This document shows, piece by piece, positions 16,367 through 25,897 of a stretch of DNA of 42,218 bases. Below the pieces are notes generated by a model. That model was not told the DNA's origin. It ran no database searches and worked only from the letters and a program-made list of their open reading frames with translations. Made by a program: the position numbers and the translations under genes. The DNA is from Candidatus Zixiibacteriota bacterium (GTDB lineage Bacteria > Zixibacteria > MSB-5A5 > JAABVY01 > JAHJOQ01). The stretch spans positions 1-42,218 of the forward strand of contig JAGVNY010000221.1 of the NCBI GenBank assembly GCA_020053015.1, in the 5' to 3' direction. The stretch's first letter is position 1, and each line of letters begins with the position of its first letter.

Positions 16367-17700
16367 ACGACCTCGAAAAATCGTTTCGGAAGGCAACTGA
16401 CATTCTTGCAAGGCCGTCACCAGCGCTTGATGACAGACTTCTTGCCGATGCAGTCTCCGCTTTCAATGACAGGTCAGGCCTGTTTCGAGGCCTTTGTAAG
16501 CAGTTCGGCTCACCTCTATATGTTATTGAAGAAGACGTGCTGGTTGAGAGAGCTCACCGGTTCATAAAGTCATTCAGGGCAAACAGCATTGACATAAATG
16601 CGTTCTACGCCGTCAAGTGCAACAACCATCCGACGATCGTGCGGATACTCGTCAAAGCTGGGATGGGACTTGATGTGTCGAGCGGAGATGAACTGAGATT
16701 GGCTCTCAACTGCAACGCCAAGCGCATCATCTTCAGCGGACCTGGCAAAACAATCGACGAGCTAGAGCTCGCGATTGCTCATCGGGACAGGGTCACTGTG
16801 CTTGTGGACAGCTTTTCCGAATTGGATCGCCTGGCAAGTGCGGCTTCCGCATCTGGCGTTACCATCCGATGTGGAGTCCGCGTATGCGTAGATGATCGCG
16901 GTCTGTGGCGGAAGTTCGGAATTCCGCTCGCCAATCTCGAACGATTTCTCGTCAGCGCTTCATCGCTAAGCTCGGTAAGACTCTCGGGCATCCAGTTCCA
17001 CACGAGCTGGAACATGAATCCATCAAATCAGACAGCGTTTATCGCGCGTCTCGGGTCGGTTCTGAAAGACATTGACACTTCCCTTCGATCGAGCATTGAA
17101 TTCATCGATATCGGAGGTGGCTATTGGCCGGAGCAGGGGGAGTGGCTTCAGCCCTCCGCGACTCCGGAAGGAACCATCAGAACAGCGATAGAGGGGCACG
17201 GAGCTCCATCCCTGAAGCATTATGCAATCCCGTCAGTCACAATTGAGCAATTCGCCAAGGAAATAAGCCTCGTTTTCGAGAAGCACATACTCCCTCACAA
17301 CAAGTGCGCCGTCTATGCAGAGCCGGGCAGATGGATCTGCCACCCCTGCGCGCATTATCTGCTGACAGTTATTGATCGAAAAGCGGATGACATTGTTATC
17401 ACTGATGGCGGAACAAATGCAGTCGGCTGGGAGCGGTTTGAGAGTGATTATTTCCCGGTGATCAATCTGTCTCAGCCGTCGCTAAGCGAGAAGTTGTGTT
17501 ATATCTTTGGATCGCTTTGCACACCTCACGACGTGTGGGGTTATTCGTATTTCGGAAATGACATTGCTCCCGGCGATGTTCTGCTCGTTCCGTTCCAGGG
17601 CGCGTACACATACAGCCTTCGTCAGCGGTTCATAAAGCCTATCCCTGCTTCTGTCCTGTTGCGGACGGACGGAAGCCATGAGGTCGTCTCTACGGACTAA
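16363..17700 (+). CDS. PLP-dependent amino acid decarboxylase, alanine-racemase fold
   Basis: A 445-residue fold-type III enzyme related to diaminopimelate and ornithine decarboxylases. FYAVKCN places the PLP lysine at K85; DVSSGDEL (104-111), KFGI (184-187), QFHTSWN (211-217), the phosphate-binding GGGYW (251-255), EPGRW (320-324), CTPHD with C386 and D390, and GAYTYS (413-418) follow in family order. Diaminopimelate decarboxylases usually read HIGS where this has HTSW, and the protein carries an extra N-terminal segment of about 40 residues. A role in lysine synthesis is therefore doubtful; another amino acid or a carboxylated amine is more likely. It overlaps the ATP-grasp gene by 4 bases. 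Confidence 0.85.
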   Translation: MNDLEKSFRKATDILARPSPALDDRLLADAVSAFNDRSGLFRGLCKQFGSPLYVIEEDVLVERAHRFIKSFRANSIDINAFYAVKCNNHPTIVRILVKAGMGLDVSSGDELRLALNCNAKRIIFSGPGKTIDELELAIAHRDRVTVLVDSFSELDRLASAASASGVTIRCGVRVCVDDRGLWRKFGIPLANLERFLVSASSLSSVRLSGIQFHTSWNMNPSNQTAFIARLGSVLKDIDTSLRSSIEFIDIGGGYWPEQGEWLQPSATPEGTIRTAIEGHGAPSLKHYAIPSVTIEQFAKEISLVFEKHILPHNKCAVYAEPGRWICHPCAHYLLTVIDRKADDIVITDGGTNAVGWERFESDYFPVINLSQPSLSEKLCYIFGSLCTPHDVWGYSYFGNDIAPGDVLLVPFQGAYTYSLRQRFIKPIPASVLLRTDGSHEVVSTD

Positions 17701-17734
17701 CGATGCAATGAGCAAGCCAGACGGACAATAGCAA

Positions 17735-19174
17735 ATGAGTGAGTCATCCGACATACCGCGCAATTCCCAGGTTGCACCCGTGGAATTAGCTCACTCAGTC
17801 CGCAGATGGCTGCCGATCATCTCCGTCGAAGGGGCTCTCGCAAATGTGTTCATCGTGCTCACAGGAGGCGCATTTCTTACGGGGCTTGCCTTGCACCTCG
17901 GAGCGAGCGACATGGAAATTGGACTGCTCGGTGCAATGCCTTTCCTCGCTCAATCCGCTCAGCTCATCTCGGCCTATCTCGTTGACAGGCTCGGAGAGCG
18001 CAAATCCCTGACTGTCATTGCATCAGTGATTGCACGACAAGTGTTCTGGCTGATGATACCGATCCTGTTCCTTCCCGGTTCTTGGCGGCTTTACGCCCTA
18101 CTCTCCGTCGTCACGATTTCTGGTATTGCCACTATGGTTGCCACCCCGAGCTGGCTTTCGTGGATGGTCGATCTTGTCCCCGACAGAATCCGCGGCCGAT
18201 ACTTCGGGAATCGAAGCGCAGCAATTGCGTTCACGACCGTAGCCGCGACACTCGCCGGTGGGATCATATTGGACAAATGCGGCGCGTTGGGCCAAGCCCA
18301 TCTGGGGTTCGCGGTAATCATCGGCATCGCATGCATCTGTGCACTGCTTGCAGTCATGCTGCTCAATCAGCTGCCTGAGACGGAAAGGCCACAGCGAATC
18401 GGCGTCAATCGCCGCATAATCATGGAGCCTCTGCGTGCTGACGGATTTCGAAGTCTCTTGCGCGTCACCTTTGCGTGGAATTTCGCGATCGGCACATCTG
18501 CGGTGTTCTTCGCCCCGCACATGATCACGAACCTTCAGATGAGCTTCACCCAGATTTCGCTATATCTCGTGGCATTCAATATCGCTGCGATAGCTCTCAA
18601 CAGACCATGGGGGATCTTGATCGATAGATTCGGCTCCAAACCAGTGCTTGTGATCTGCGCCTTCGGGATTTCGGTGATACCACTTATTTGGCTCTTTCCC
18701 CGTTCGGACTTTCTCTGGATTCTGACCATCGAGCCGGTCTATTCAGGGATGCTATGGGCAGGATTCAACCTGGCCGCATTCAACGTCCCGATTGCCAACA
18801 GCCCTCGCGAACGTCGAATCATCTACGTCGCCATGTTTGCGGTCGTTAGCGGTCTGGCGTTCTTCGGAGCATCGATCGCAGGTGGAGCGCTTGCGGAGAG
18901 ATGGGGTTTCGTGCAGTGGCACATCGGGCCGCAGACCATTGTTAACTACCACCTCCTGTTCATCCTGTCGAGCGCATTGCGCATTGTTTCATCCTTTTTG
19001 TTCATCACTTTTCGCGAGCCGGCGGAGCGACCACTCCCTGTGATGGTCCAGTTTATGGGCTACGCGATCCTCAAGCAGCTTTCTGCAGGTCTGCAGATTT
19101 TCCCATCAGGTATAAGGCGTTCTGAGGACGATAGAATCGACGACGACAGGACGGACAAGACACGAAATCACTAA
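17735..19174 (+). CDS. MFS transporter, probable product exporter
   Basis: A 479-residue membrane protein with about 12 hydrophobic segments. YLVDRLGERKSL in the loop between segments two and three and ILIDRFGSKPVL in the equivalent loop of the second half are the paired MFS loop motifs. The N-terminal tail is cytoplasmic and polar. It lies 34 bases after the PLP decarboxylase gene in the same direction. Coming last in a biosynthetic run under a TetR-type regulator, it may export the product, but import is not excluded. Only a weak ribosome site precedes the ATG. Confidence 0.88.
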   Translation: MSESSDIPRNSQVAPVELAHSVRRWLPIISVEGALANVFIVLTGGAFLTGLALHLGASDMEIGLLGAMPFLAQSAQLISAYLVDRLGERKSLTVIASVIARQVFWLMIPILFLPGSWRLYALLSVVTISGIATMVATPSWLSWMVDLVPDRIRGRYFGNRSAAIAFTTVAATLAGGIILDKCGALGQAHLGFAVIIGIACICALLAVMLLNQLPETERPQRIGVNRRIIMEPLRADGFRSLLRVTFAWNFAIGTSAVFFAPHMITNLQMSFTQISLYLVAFNIAAIALNRPWGILIDRFGSKPVLVICAFGISVIPLIWLFPRSDFLWILTIEPVYSGMLWAGFNLAAFNVPIANSPRERRIIYVAMFAVVSGLAFFGASIAGGALAERWGFVQWHIGPQTIVNYHLLFILSSALRIVSSFLFITFREPAERPLPVMVQFMGYAILKQLSAGLQIFPSGIRRSEDDRIDDDRTDKTRNH

Positions 19175-19197
19175 TCGGCGAAGGGAGGGATTGCGAG

Positions 19198-20280
19198 ATG
19201 AAGAGCGGAATCAGACGAGGCACGGCGAAGTCGGGTTTGAGGCCCGGTTCGATTCTGTACATCGGAAAGCCGAGGACCGAGAAACCTCGCATCCGAATCA
19301 TCGACTACTCGGAAACCGAATTGAAAGAGATCGAGGCGCAGTCTGCAACTAATTGTCTTCAATACAGGGATTCCCCGACGGTCACGTGGCTGCGCATTGA
19401 CGGTCTCCACGACACGACCCTTGTCGAGACAATCGGCACACACTATGGACTGCATCCTCTCGCTCTCGAAGACATAGTCAACACAGAGCACAGCCCAAAG
19501 TTCGAAGAGAGCGCCAAGTCGGTGCTGATCGTTCTCAAGTCGCTGTCATACAACTCGAGTCTCGCACGTGTGGAGACTCAGCATGTGGCTGTGGTGTTCG
19601 GAAGCAACTTCGTTATCACTTTCGCGGAACAGGACTGCAAACCATTCGATCACGTCTTGGATCGCATCAAGAATACGCCCCGGCGCAAGCGGCATATGGG
19701 GGCAGACTTTCTCGCTTATTCATTGATTGATTCCCTTATAGACGACTACTTCGTCACGCTCGAAGGACTGTCCGACGAGATCGAGGCCGTAGAAGAGAAG
19801 ATCATCGATCGCCCTCAGGCCCGAAACCTCGAAGCGATTCACGACCTTAAGGCATCGCTGATTACTATGCGACGAGCTTCTTGGCCTCTCAGGGATATCT
19901 TCTCCGAATTACGGCGCATCGAATCTCCTCTTCTGCATGACTACACGAGGCCGTACTTACGAGACCTCTACGAGCACATTAATCAGGTGCTGGACACAGT
20001 GGAGACGTTCCGCGAAATGGTCTCAGGCTTGCTGGAAGTGTACCTTTCGAGCGTCAGCATCAAGACGAACCAGGCGATGAAAGTGCTGACAGTTGTTGCG
20101 ACAATTTTCATCCCGCTCGGATTTCTTGCGGGCGTGTACGGGATGAATTTCAATACGAGCGTGAGCCCGTTCAACATGCCCGAGCTTTCGATGAAGTATG
20201 GTTACCTGATGTTCTGGGGAGTCTGCATTGCAGCGCTCGCAGGGATGCTGTGGTTCTTCCGCAAGCGTCAGTGGCTGTGA
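19198..20280 (+). CDS. corA: CorA family divalent metal transporter
   Basis: A 360-residue CorA-type channel for Mg2+, and in some members Co2+ or Ni2+. A long cytoplasmic alpha/beta and coiled region precedes two C-terminal membrane helices. The selectivity motif YGMNF (GMN at 315-317) lies at the end of the first helix, and the basic C-terminus RKRQWL follows the second. GGGAGG stands upstream of the ATG. It lies only 23 bases after the MFS gene, so it may belong to the same transcript; whether that reflects a metal link to the pathway is unknown. Confidence 0.95.
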   Translation: MKSGIRRGTAKSGLRPGSILYIGKPRTEKPRIRIIDYSETELKEIEAQSATNCLQYRDSPTVTWLRIDGLHDTTLVETIGTHYGLHPLALEDIVNTEHSPKFEESAKSVLIVLKSLSYNSSLARVETQHVAVVFGSNFVITFAEQDCKPFDHVLDRIKNTPRRKRHMGADFLAYSLIDSLIDDYFVTLEGLSDEIEAVEEKIIDRPQARNLEAIHDLKASLITMRRASWPLRDIFSELRRIESPLLHDYTRPYLRDLYEHINQVLDTVETFREMVSGLLEVYLSSVSIKTNQAMKVLTVVATIFIPLGFLAGVYGMNFNTSVSPFNMPELSMKYGYLMFWGVCIAALAGMLWFFRKRQWL

Positions 20281-20299
20281 TATTCGGAGCCAAGCTGTT

Positions 20300-20324
20300 T
20301 AGAATGCGCGTGAATGCCATTCTA
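20300..20324. terminator. hairpin between convergent corA and DUF6599 genes
   Basis: TAGAATG and CATTCTA are exact 7-base arms around an 11-base loop, 19 bases after the corA stop and between converging genes. No clear T-run follows on either strand, so a terminator role is only suggested by position. Confidence 0.3.
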
Positions 20325-20377
20325 GCCAGAGTCGAGTGCGAGTAGCACTGTGCTCGGCGAGAACCCCGACACGGATG

Positions 20378-21286
20378 CTAATCTGACCGGGAAGGCTTGG
20401 CGATAAGGTTCACCTTCGACTCAAGCGTGGCGCCGTCGAGCTGGACAATACCGTACATATTGCGATAGTCCTTGAATATGAATCCCCTATCCCACTTCTC
20501 TTGAACCTCCAAGTACTGATCCAGGCCAGCAAGAAGATTCTTGAAAGCGGCAAGCGCCGAGTTTGTGTCCGGATACGGAATGATCATCATTGTGAATCCG
20601 CTCTTGTCGGGAGCTCTGTATTGACCAACCGCGCCGAGCACTTTGCCGCGAAGCTGCAGAACGTCTCCTTTGCCGAAAGTGTACACTGGCTGCATGGAGT
20701 ATTCACCGCGAACGAGTAGCTCGGACCCTTTCACAAGCCCTTTCTCAGGCAGCAGATTGATCGGAGTATGAGGCCGCTTATCCGGCACCGATTTCAGGAA
20801 AGCGATTGCCAGTTCTGTCATCACTGGGACATTCGCGCTGTCGCCGTCGAAGTTGTTCACCTGAATGAACCACTCGGCTTTGATAGCTGACAACTGAAAC
20901 CTTCCTCCGGAATTCCGCGCAACGATGCCGGGAAGAGCTGTCTCCTTACCCTTCTTCGCGAGATAGATGCCCAGCGCCGCCTCTGGATCGGTCATTCGGT
21001 AGAGCTCAAGCGACAACTCGCTGTCGTCTTTCATGTACCGTTGAACAGTCAAGTCGTCGAATCCGAACTCATGGAATAACTCCGCACCGCCGTCGATGTG
21101 GCCGTAGAGATCGTCCTTCACGAACTTCTGCGCCTCCTCCGACTTAGTCCAGCCGTCACAAAAACGATCAGGAGGAAGAGGCGCTTGTCGCAGCACATCT
21201 TCTGCACACGCATTCACAAAGACGACAGCGGCAAGCAGCGGGGCAAGCGCAACCACCCTGAGCAAAACTGCTGAGCTCTTGTTCAT
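20378..21286 (-). CDS. DUF6599 family exported protein
   Basis: A 302-residue protein of unknown role. An N-terminal hydrophobic stretch ending in VNAC near residue 27 looks like a lipoprotein signal. The characteristic family motif LYGHIDGGAELFHEFGF follows near residues 60-76; the rest is an alpha/beta fold with no catalytic motif I recognise. GAGGTG five bases upstream supports the ATG. It follows the DUF362 gene by 12 bases, so both probably come from one transcript and act on the same process outside the cytoplasm. I do not know the function. Confidence 0.8.
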   Translation of the reverse strand: MNKSSAVLLRVVALAPLLAAVVFVNACAEDVLRQAPLPPDRFCDGWTKSEEAQKFVKDDLYGHIDGGAELFHEFGFDDLTVQRYMKDDSELSLELYRMTDPEAALGIYLAKKGKETALPGIVARNSGGRFQLSAIKAEWFIQVNNFDGDSANVPVMTELAIAFLKSVPDKRPHTPINLLPEKGLVKGSELLVRGEYSMQPVYTFGKGDVLQLRGKVLGAVGQYRAPDKSGFTMMIIPYPDTNSALAAFKNLLAGLDQYLEVQEKWDRGFIFKDYRNMYGIVQLDGATLESKVNLIAKPSRSD

Positions 21287-21298
21287 AAGTCACCTCAC

Positions 21299-22528
21299 TC
21301 AGATTCGCACGTGCTCGATTTTTGTCGGATCGGCGATACCCAAGCCCAATTTCTCGCCGTACCGCAAATAGTCGGTGAACATCGGATGCTCATTGACCGC
21401 GACACTCATACTTTTTCGCTTAGCGAGAATCGCATTATGACAAATCATGTCGAGTGCAAATGGATCAGTCGACAGGTAGAGCACGTTGTTGACATATGTG
21501 AATTGAGCAGCCGGCATCGGGCCGCCGTCGTACTGAGCGCGAAGCCCGTCGACGACGTTCAGGACGAGCTTGTCCCGGATTGCAGGAAAAGCAAGGACCT
21601 CTGTGCACACGTCGAAGAAGAGCGGGCGATGAAGCCTCCCCGTGTTGCAAATCGCGGCATAGCCGAGGTTCTTTGTCGCCACCGAGATACCGTTCCCGGT
21701 ATTTTTGAGTACCGGCACATTGATTATCTTCGTGAGCTTCTGAGTCACCAGCTTTCCAAAGTTCGAGAGCTTGCTGTTGACGACATGCTGATTCAAGTAG
21801 GGTTTGTCCTGTGGCGCATCGATATCCGCCCAGTAGTAAACGTTGTCATCGAAGTTTGAAGCGCTGATGTGCTTCCCAGCTTTGTCGAGCCACTTGCTGT
21901 CGTCGGTCGATTCTCCCGATGCGGCAGATTCGTCCATCGTTTGAAGACCTTCAATCCCGACTTCTGGGTACCTTTCGCGCGTGAATCCTGCGTCGGGCAA
22001 CATGTAATCGAATCGGTCCCAGATGATGATGTTGCTCCGTTTCACTCCGTTCGATGCAAGCCAATCGATGATTGCGTCGACCAATTCAAGTCGTGTGCTA
22101 ATAAGACCGGAGCCCACCGGATTCACTTTGATACCGACGATGTCTTCCTTTGTGAAAAGCCGCTCGAAACTCGCCATCGCGTCTACTCCGGTCAGCTTAT
22201 TAAGACCGGTGCCGAACATCTCCTTAACAACCTCCGCGGAAGTTGAGTCGCCAACCATGGCCTTCTCGTTGTGGACTTCAACGACTTTGCCTGGAAACGG
22301 GCCCGGAATCGACGTCTTTGTCCTCGGGATATTCATCACTTCGTCGATGTTGGTCTTAGGTTTCGATGGTGCCGCCTCTTTCTCTTTGTCCTGTGCCCAG
22401 AGAGACGGTGTTCCAAGTATCGGCCCCCCCAATAGGAGTCCAGCGCCTGCGATGCTTCCGGTCTTCAGGAAATTGCGTCTGTTGACCTGAAACATGGAAT
22501 TCATTGATCGATAGCTTCTATGCGACAT
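21299..22528 (-). CDS. DUF362 protein with twin-arginine signal
   Basis: A 409-residue protein from the ATG at 22528, chosen over a longer frame to 22576 because GGAGG lies seven bases before it. RRNFLK at residues 17-22 followed by a hydrophobic stretch is a twin-arginine signal, meaning export after folding, often with a bound cofactor. The body matches DUF362: KVNPVGSG, NIIIWDRFDYML, INVPVLKNTGNGISVATKNLG. I see no CxxCxxC iron-sulfur motif, although some relatives carry ferredoxin domains. It leads an operon with the DUF6599 gene; the biochemical role is unknown. Confidence 0.85.
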   Translation of the reverse strand: MSHRSYRSMNSMFQVNRRNFLKTGSIAGAGLLLGGPILGTPSLWAQDKEKEAAPSKPKTNIDEVMNIPRTKTSIPGPFPGKVVEVHNEKAMVGDSTSAEVVKEMFGTGLNKLTGVDAMASFERLFTKEDIVGIKVNPVGSGLISTRLELVDAIIDWLASNGVKRSNIIIWDRFDYMLPDAGFTRERYPEVGIEGLQTMDESAASGESTDDSKWLDKAGKHISASNFDDNVYYWADIDAPQDKPYLNQHVVNSKLSNFGKLVTQKLTKIINVPVLKNTGNGISVATKNLGYAAICNTGRLHRPLFFDVCTEVLAFPAIRDKLVLNVVDGLRAQYDGGPMPAAQFTYVNNVLYLSTDPFALDMICHNAILAKRKSMSVAVNEHPMFTDYLRYGEKLGLGIADPTKIEHVRI

Positions 22529-22575
22529 CGGTATCCTCCGGGCTGCATGAGGTTTTCGTGCACACTGCTGCAGCA

Positions 22576-22604
22576 AACATACCGATTGGAAGCCGTATCA
22601 TCAA
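22576..22604 (-). promoter_or_regulatory. possible promoter of the DUF362-DUF6599 operon
   Basis: On the minus strand TTGATG (22604-22599) and TATGTT (22581-22576) stand 17 bases apart, each matching four of six consensus bases. The predicted start is about 40 bases before the ATG at 22528. Confidence 0.35.
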
Positions 22605-22673
22605 GTCATTTTGGAGCGCTGCAGGGTCACGAATTGCCTCCGTGCAATCCGCGACGCATTGCATAAATAAGAT

Positions 22674-23570
22674 CTACGCGAAAGTAACCAGAAAGGCTCC
22701 ACCCACTCCAAGTAGAATGGCCAAGATTCTCATTGAAGTCAGCTTCTCTTTGAGGATCAGCGCCGCAAGCACGAAAATGATCAAGTTGCTGGTCTGATTC
22801 AGTGCTGCGGCTACCGAAGCCTGCGCGAATTTCATGCCCCCAAGCCAAAGGAGCATTGACAAATATGCCCCTACGAAGGAACTCGACACCGTGTAGCCCC
22901 AGCTGTGAGCGGACAGAATGGACTGTATGATGGCCCTCCGAGATGAATGGAAAGCGAGCACCGTCAGGACCACAATGACGCCTCCTGCAAGTCGTACCTC
23001 GGTCACCCAGAAAATGGGTGAGCGCTCAAGCAAGGGCTTGATCATGACGATTCCTATTCCGTTGGCGACCATTGCGGAGAGTCCATATGCTACGCCCTTC
23101 ATGACGTGACGACGGCTCGGTGAGCCCGAGTGATTATCGCCACCGGTCATCAACACAGCAGTAACGATCAGCAACACCCCGCTCAGTTGCCAAGGGCTTA
23201 GACTCTCGCCCAACCAAATCACTGACAGTATTATGATCACGGGAGCATAGGCACAATCCACAATAGCAGTGAGCCCGGCTCCAAGGGCATTGAGACTCTT
23301 GAAGAAGAGAGTGTCAGCGACACCAATGCCGAGCGCTCCACTCGCGAGAAGCAGAAGGTACTCGTGGGCAGGAACGTCGCGGATTATCGACTCACCAAAT
23401 AGATAGGCAGTCGGCACAAGAAGCGTCATCGACAGCAGGTTCTTGAAGAGATTCAAACCCAGAGGGTGAACAGTCTCCCCGCTCTTCTTGAAGAGAATCA
23501 CTGCGAAAGCCCACGCGATCGCTGTGAGCAGCGACAAAGTCTCGCCCAAATATGATCCCAGGATATCCAT
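22674..23570 (-). CDS. DMT-superfamily transporter (EamA domains)
   Basis: A 298-residue membrane protein with about ten hydrophobic segments in two EamA repeats. Segment one is LLTAIAWAFAVILFKKSG, a typical repeat start, and ALNQTSNLIIFVLAALILKEKLT with a final GGAFLV lies in the second repeat. Such proteins export amino acids, metabolites or toxic analogues; the substrate cannot be told. The frame is open to a TTG at 23630, but the ATG at 23570 directly precedes the first membrane segment and is preferred. It is 126 bases from the arsenic genes and may be independent. Confidence 0.85.
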   Translation of the reverse strand: MDILGSYLGETLSLLTAIAWAFAVILFKKSGETVHPLGLNLFKNLLSMTLLVPTAYLFGESIIRDVPAHEYLLLLASGALGIGVADTLFFKSLNALGAGLTAIVDCAYAPVIIILSVIWLGESLSPWQLSGVLLIVTAVLMTGGDNHSGSPSRRHVMKGVAYGLSAMVANGIGIVMIKPLLERSPIFWVTEVRLAGGVIVVLTVLAFHSSRRAIIQSILSAHSWGYTVSSSFVGAYLSMLLWLGGMKFAQASVAAALNQTSNLIIFVLAALILKEKLTSMRILAILLGVGGAFLVTFA

Positions 23571-23696
23571 TACAACAGTCTCTTGCACCAATCTCTCAGA
23601 AATCCCGCAAGGTAAGTGACAGAACTGCAACCTGTGCGGCTATCAAGACTGGAAAATGTAAGCAATGATCGATAGAACAACAAGGAGGCAATCAAC

Positions 23697-24779
<1,083 letters not shown>

Positions 24780-24835
24780 GAGTGTTCCGTGGAGACTCTG
24801 AGGATTGCTGCATGTATCCAACTTCGCACGTGGCC

Positions 24836-25267
24836 CTACTCCAACAAGATGTCCGGCAGCTTCTCAACCAGAGCGCGAATCTCGTCACGGACGCGCCGGT
24901 AATGCTTCAACGCTTCATCATCAGTTCGGCTCCCTTGAGCCAACCGGGGAGGATCGTCAAACCCGAAGTGCAGTCTCCTCGTGTTGCCCGGAAACACGGG
25001 ACAGTTTTCATCAGCTTGATTGCATACCGTTATGACATAGTCGAACTCAAGTCTGGAAAGATCTGTAACGGACTTTGAACGCTGACTCGAGATGTCAACG
25101 CCGACCTCTCTCATCACCCGAATAGCATGCGGATCAAGCCCCTTTGGGGTGATGCCTGCCGATCGAACATCGATCACATCGCCTTTCAGATGGCGAGTCC
25201 ACCCCTCCGCCATTTGACTCCGACAGGAATTCCCCGTGCAGAGATAGAGGATTCTCAGCTTTCGCAC
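24836..25267 (-). CDS. arsC: arsenate reductase, thioredoxin-coupled (pI258 ArsC type)
   Basis: A 143-residue enzyme of the low-molecular-weight phosphatase fold that reduces arsenate to arsenite. The catalytic loop CTGNSCRS holds C10, C15 and R16, and C82 and C89 lie in VCNQADENC. These are the same numbered cysteines as in the Staphylococcus pI258 enzyme, which relays electrons C10-C82-C89 to thioredoxin. DDPP near the C-terminal third supplies the acid aspartate. The GTG start overlaps the end of arsR by 13 bases and has AAGAAG just before it. Confidence 0.95.
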   Translation of the reverse strand: MRKLRILYLCTGNSCRSQMAEGWTRHLKGDVIDVRSAGITPKGLDPHAIRVMREVGVDISSQRSKSVTDLSRLEFDYVITVCNQADENCPVFPGNTRRLHFGFDDPPRLAQGSRTDDEALKHYRRVRDEIRALVEKLPDILLE

Positions 25268-25644
25268 TGCTTCTTGCGCAAAACCTCGGGATCAAGCCTC
25301 AGTATCTGTTTCAGACGTTCCGCGTCATTTCTGAACTGTCGATCCTTTCTCAGTCGCAGAAACAGCGGTCCTACCATGGCAGCCAGATCACCTGTCATAC
25401 ACTCAGGCGCCAACCTGTAGTACATCCATCTCCCCTGTTTGCGGCTTTCGGTCAGACCGGAGCGTTTGAGGACCGACATGTGTTTCGACACGGTGGAAGG
25501 CGCCAGTTGTAGAAGCTCCGTAAGTTGGCACACGCACACTTCTCTGCCCCTCAAAGAGGCAAAGGCGCGAAGCCTGCTCGCATCTGACAGGGCTGAAAAG
25601 ATGTCGAGTAGCTGTCTCAGATTATCACATTCTTGTTTCGCCAT
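25255..25644 (-). CDS. arsR: ArsR family arsenic-responsive repressor
   Basis: A 129-residue winged-helix repressor starting at the ATG at 25644. EVCVCQL (35-41) is the arsenite-binding motif with C37 and C39, and LAPSTVSKHMSVLKRSGL is the recognition helix region. Arsenite binding would release it from DNA and turn on arsR-arsC-acr3. The frame continues to an ATG at 25662, but the promoter's -10 box lies inside that extension, so the shorter start is correct if the promoter is. The message would then begin at or within a few bases of the start codon. Confidence 0.93.
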   Translation of the reverse strand: MAKQECDNLRQLLDIFSALSDASRLRAFASLRGREVCVCQLTELLQLAPSTVSKHMSVLKRSGLTESRKQGRWMYYRLAPECMTGDLAAMVGPLFLRLRKDRQFRNDAERLKQILRLDPEVLRKKQCES

Positions 25645-25651
25645 ATGACGA

Positions 25652-25679
25652 AATATATCCATTGGAAGGCCAATGTCAA
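25652..25679 (-). promoter_or_regulatory. arsR promoter with operator palindrome in the spacer
   Basis: On the minus strand TTGACA (25679-25674, exact consensus) is followed after 16 bases by TATATT (25657-25652). Between and overlapping them lies the perfect inverted repeat CATTGGAAGGCCAATG (25660-25675), placed to block RNA polymerase when ArsR is bound. Transcription should start about seven bases further on, at or just before the ATG at 25644. Confidence 0.6.
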
Positions 25680-25821
25680 TGACTCATTTGTGGAAGACCG
25701 AGATTATGTCGCCCGGGTTGTCTCCGTTTGGCGCTTCCGTAGTCGGAGCACATGTGTTGCCCGCAGCAAGTCCGCCCGCTTTCCGGTTATAAATATTGTT
25801 AGAAAACCGGTGCGATTATTA

Positions 25822-25850
25822 TTGACAAGCCGCCACCCGCCTGCTATCTT
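25822..25850 (+). promoter_or_regulatory. sigma70-type promoter of the hydrogenase operon
   Basis: TTGACA (25822-25827, exact consensus) and TATCTT (25845-25850) are 17 bases apart. A start near 25857 gives a leader of about 40 bases before the ATG at 25898. An inverted repeat CCGGTT/AACCGG (25783-25788 and 25805-25810) lies just upstream. Confidence 0.5.
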
Positions 25851-25859
25851 GCCCTGGGC

Positions 25860-25877
25860 TTGTGAAATAAATCACAA
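25860..25877. promoter_or_regulatory. perfect CRP/FNR-superfamily binding palindrome
   Basis: TTGTGAAATAAATCACAA is an exact inverted repeat with the TGTGA-N6-TCACA pattern of CRP-type regulators. It sits just downstream of the predicted transcription start, where a bound protein would repress; if the true start is further downstream it could activate. The regulator is not in this window. Confidence 0.55.
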
Positions 25878-25897
25878 CGGGTAGGGTGTGATATCAT

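Noticed and set aside
16363-17700. Calling this gene lysA
   Set aside because: Motif differences and the cluster context make lysine synthesis unlikely, so no symbol was given.
23571-23630. TTG-started extension of the DMT transporter
   Set aside because: The added residues are not part of the fold and the ATG at 23570 stands at the correct distance before the first membrane helix.
24780-24821. TTG-started extension of acr3
   Set aside because: No ribosome site; the ATG at 24779 fits the family length.
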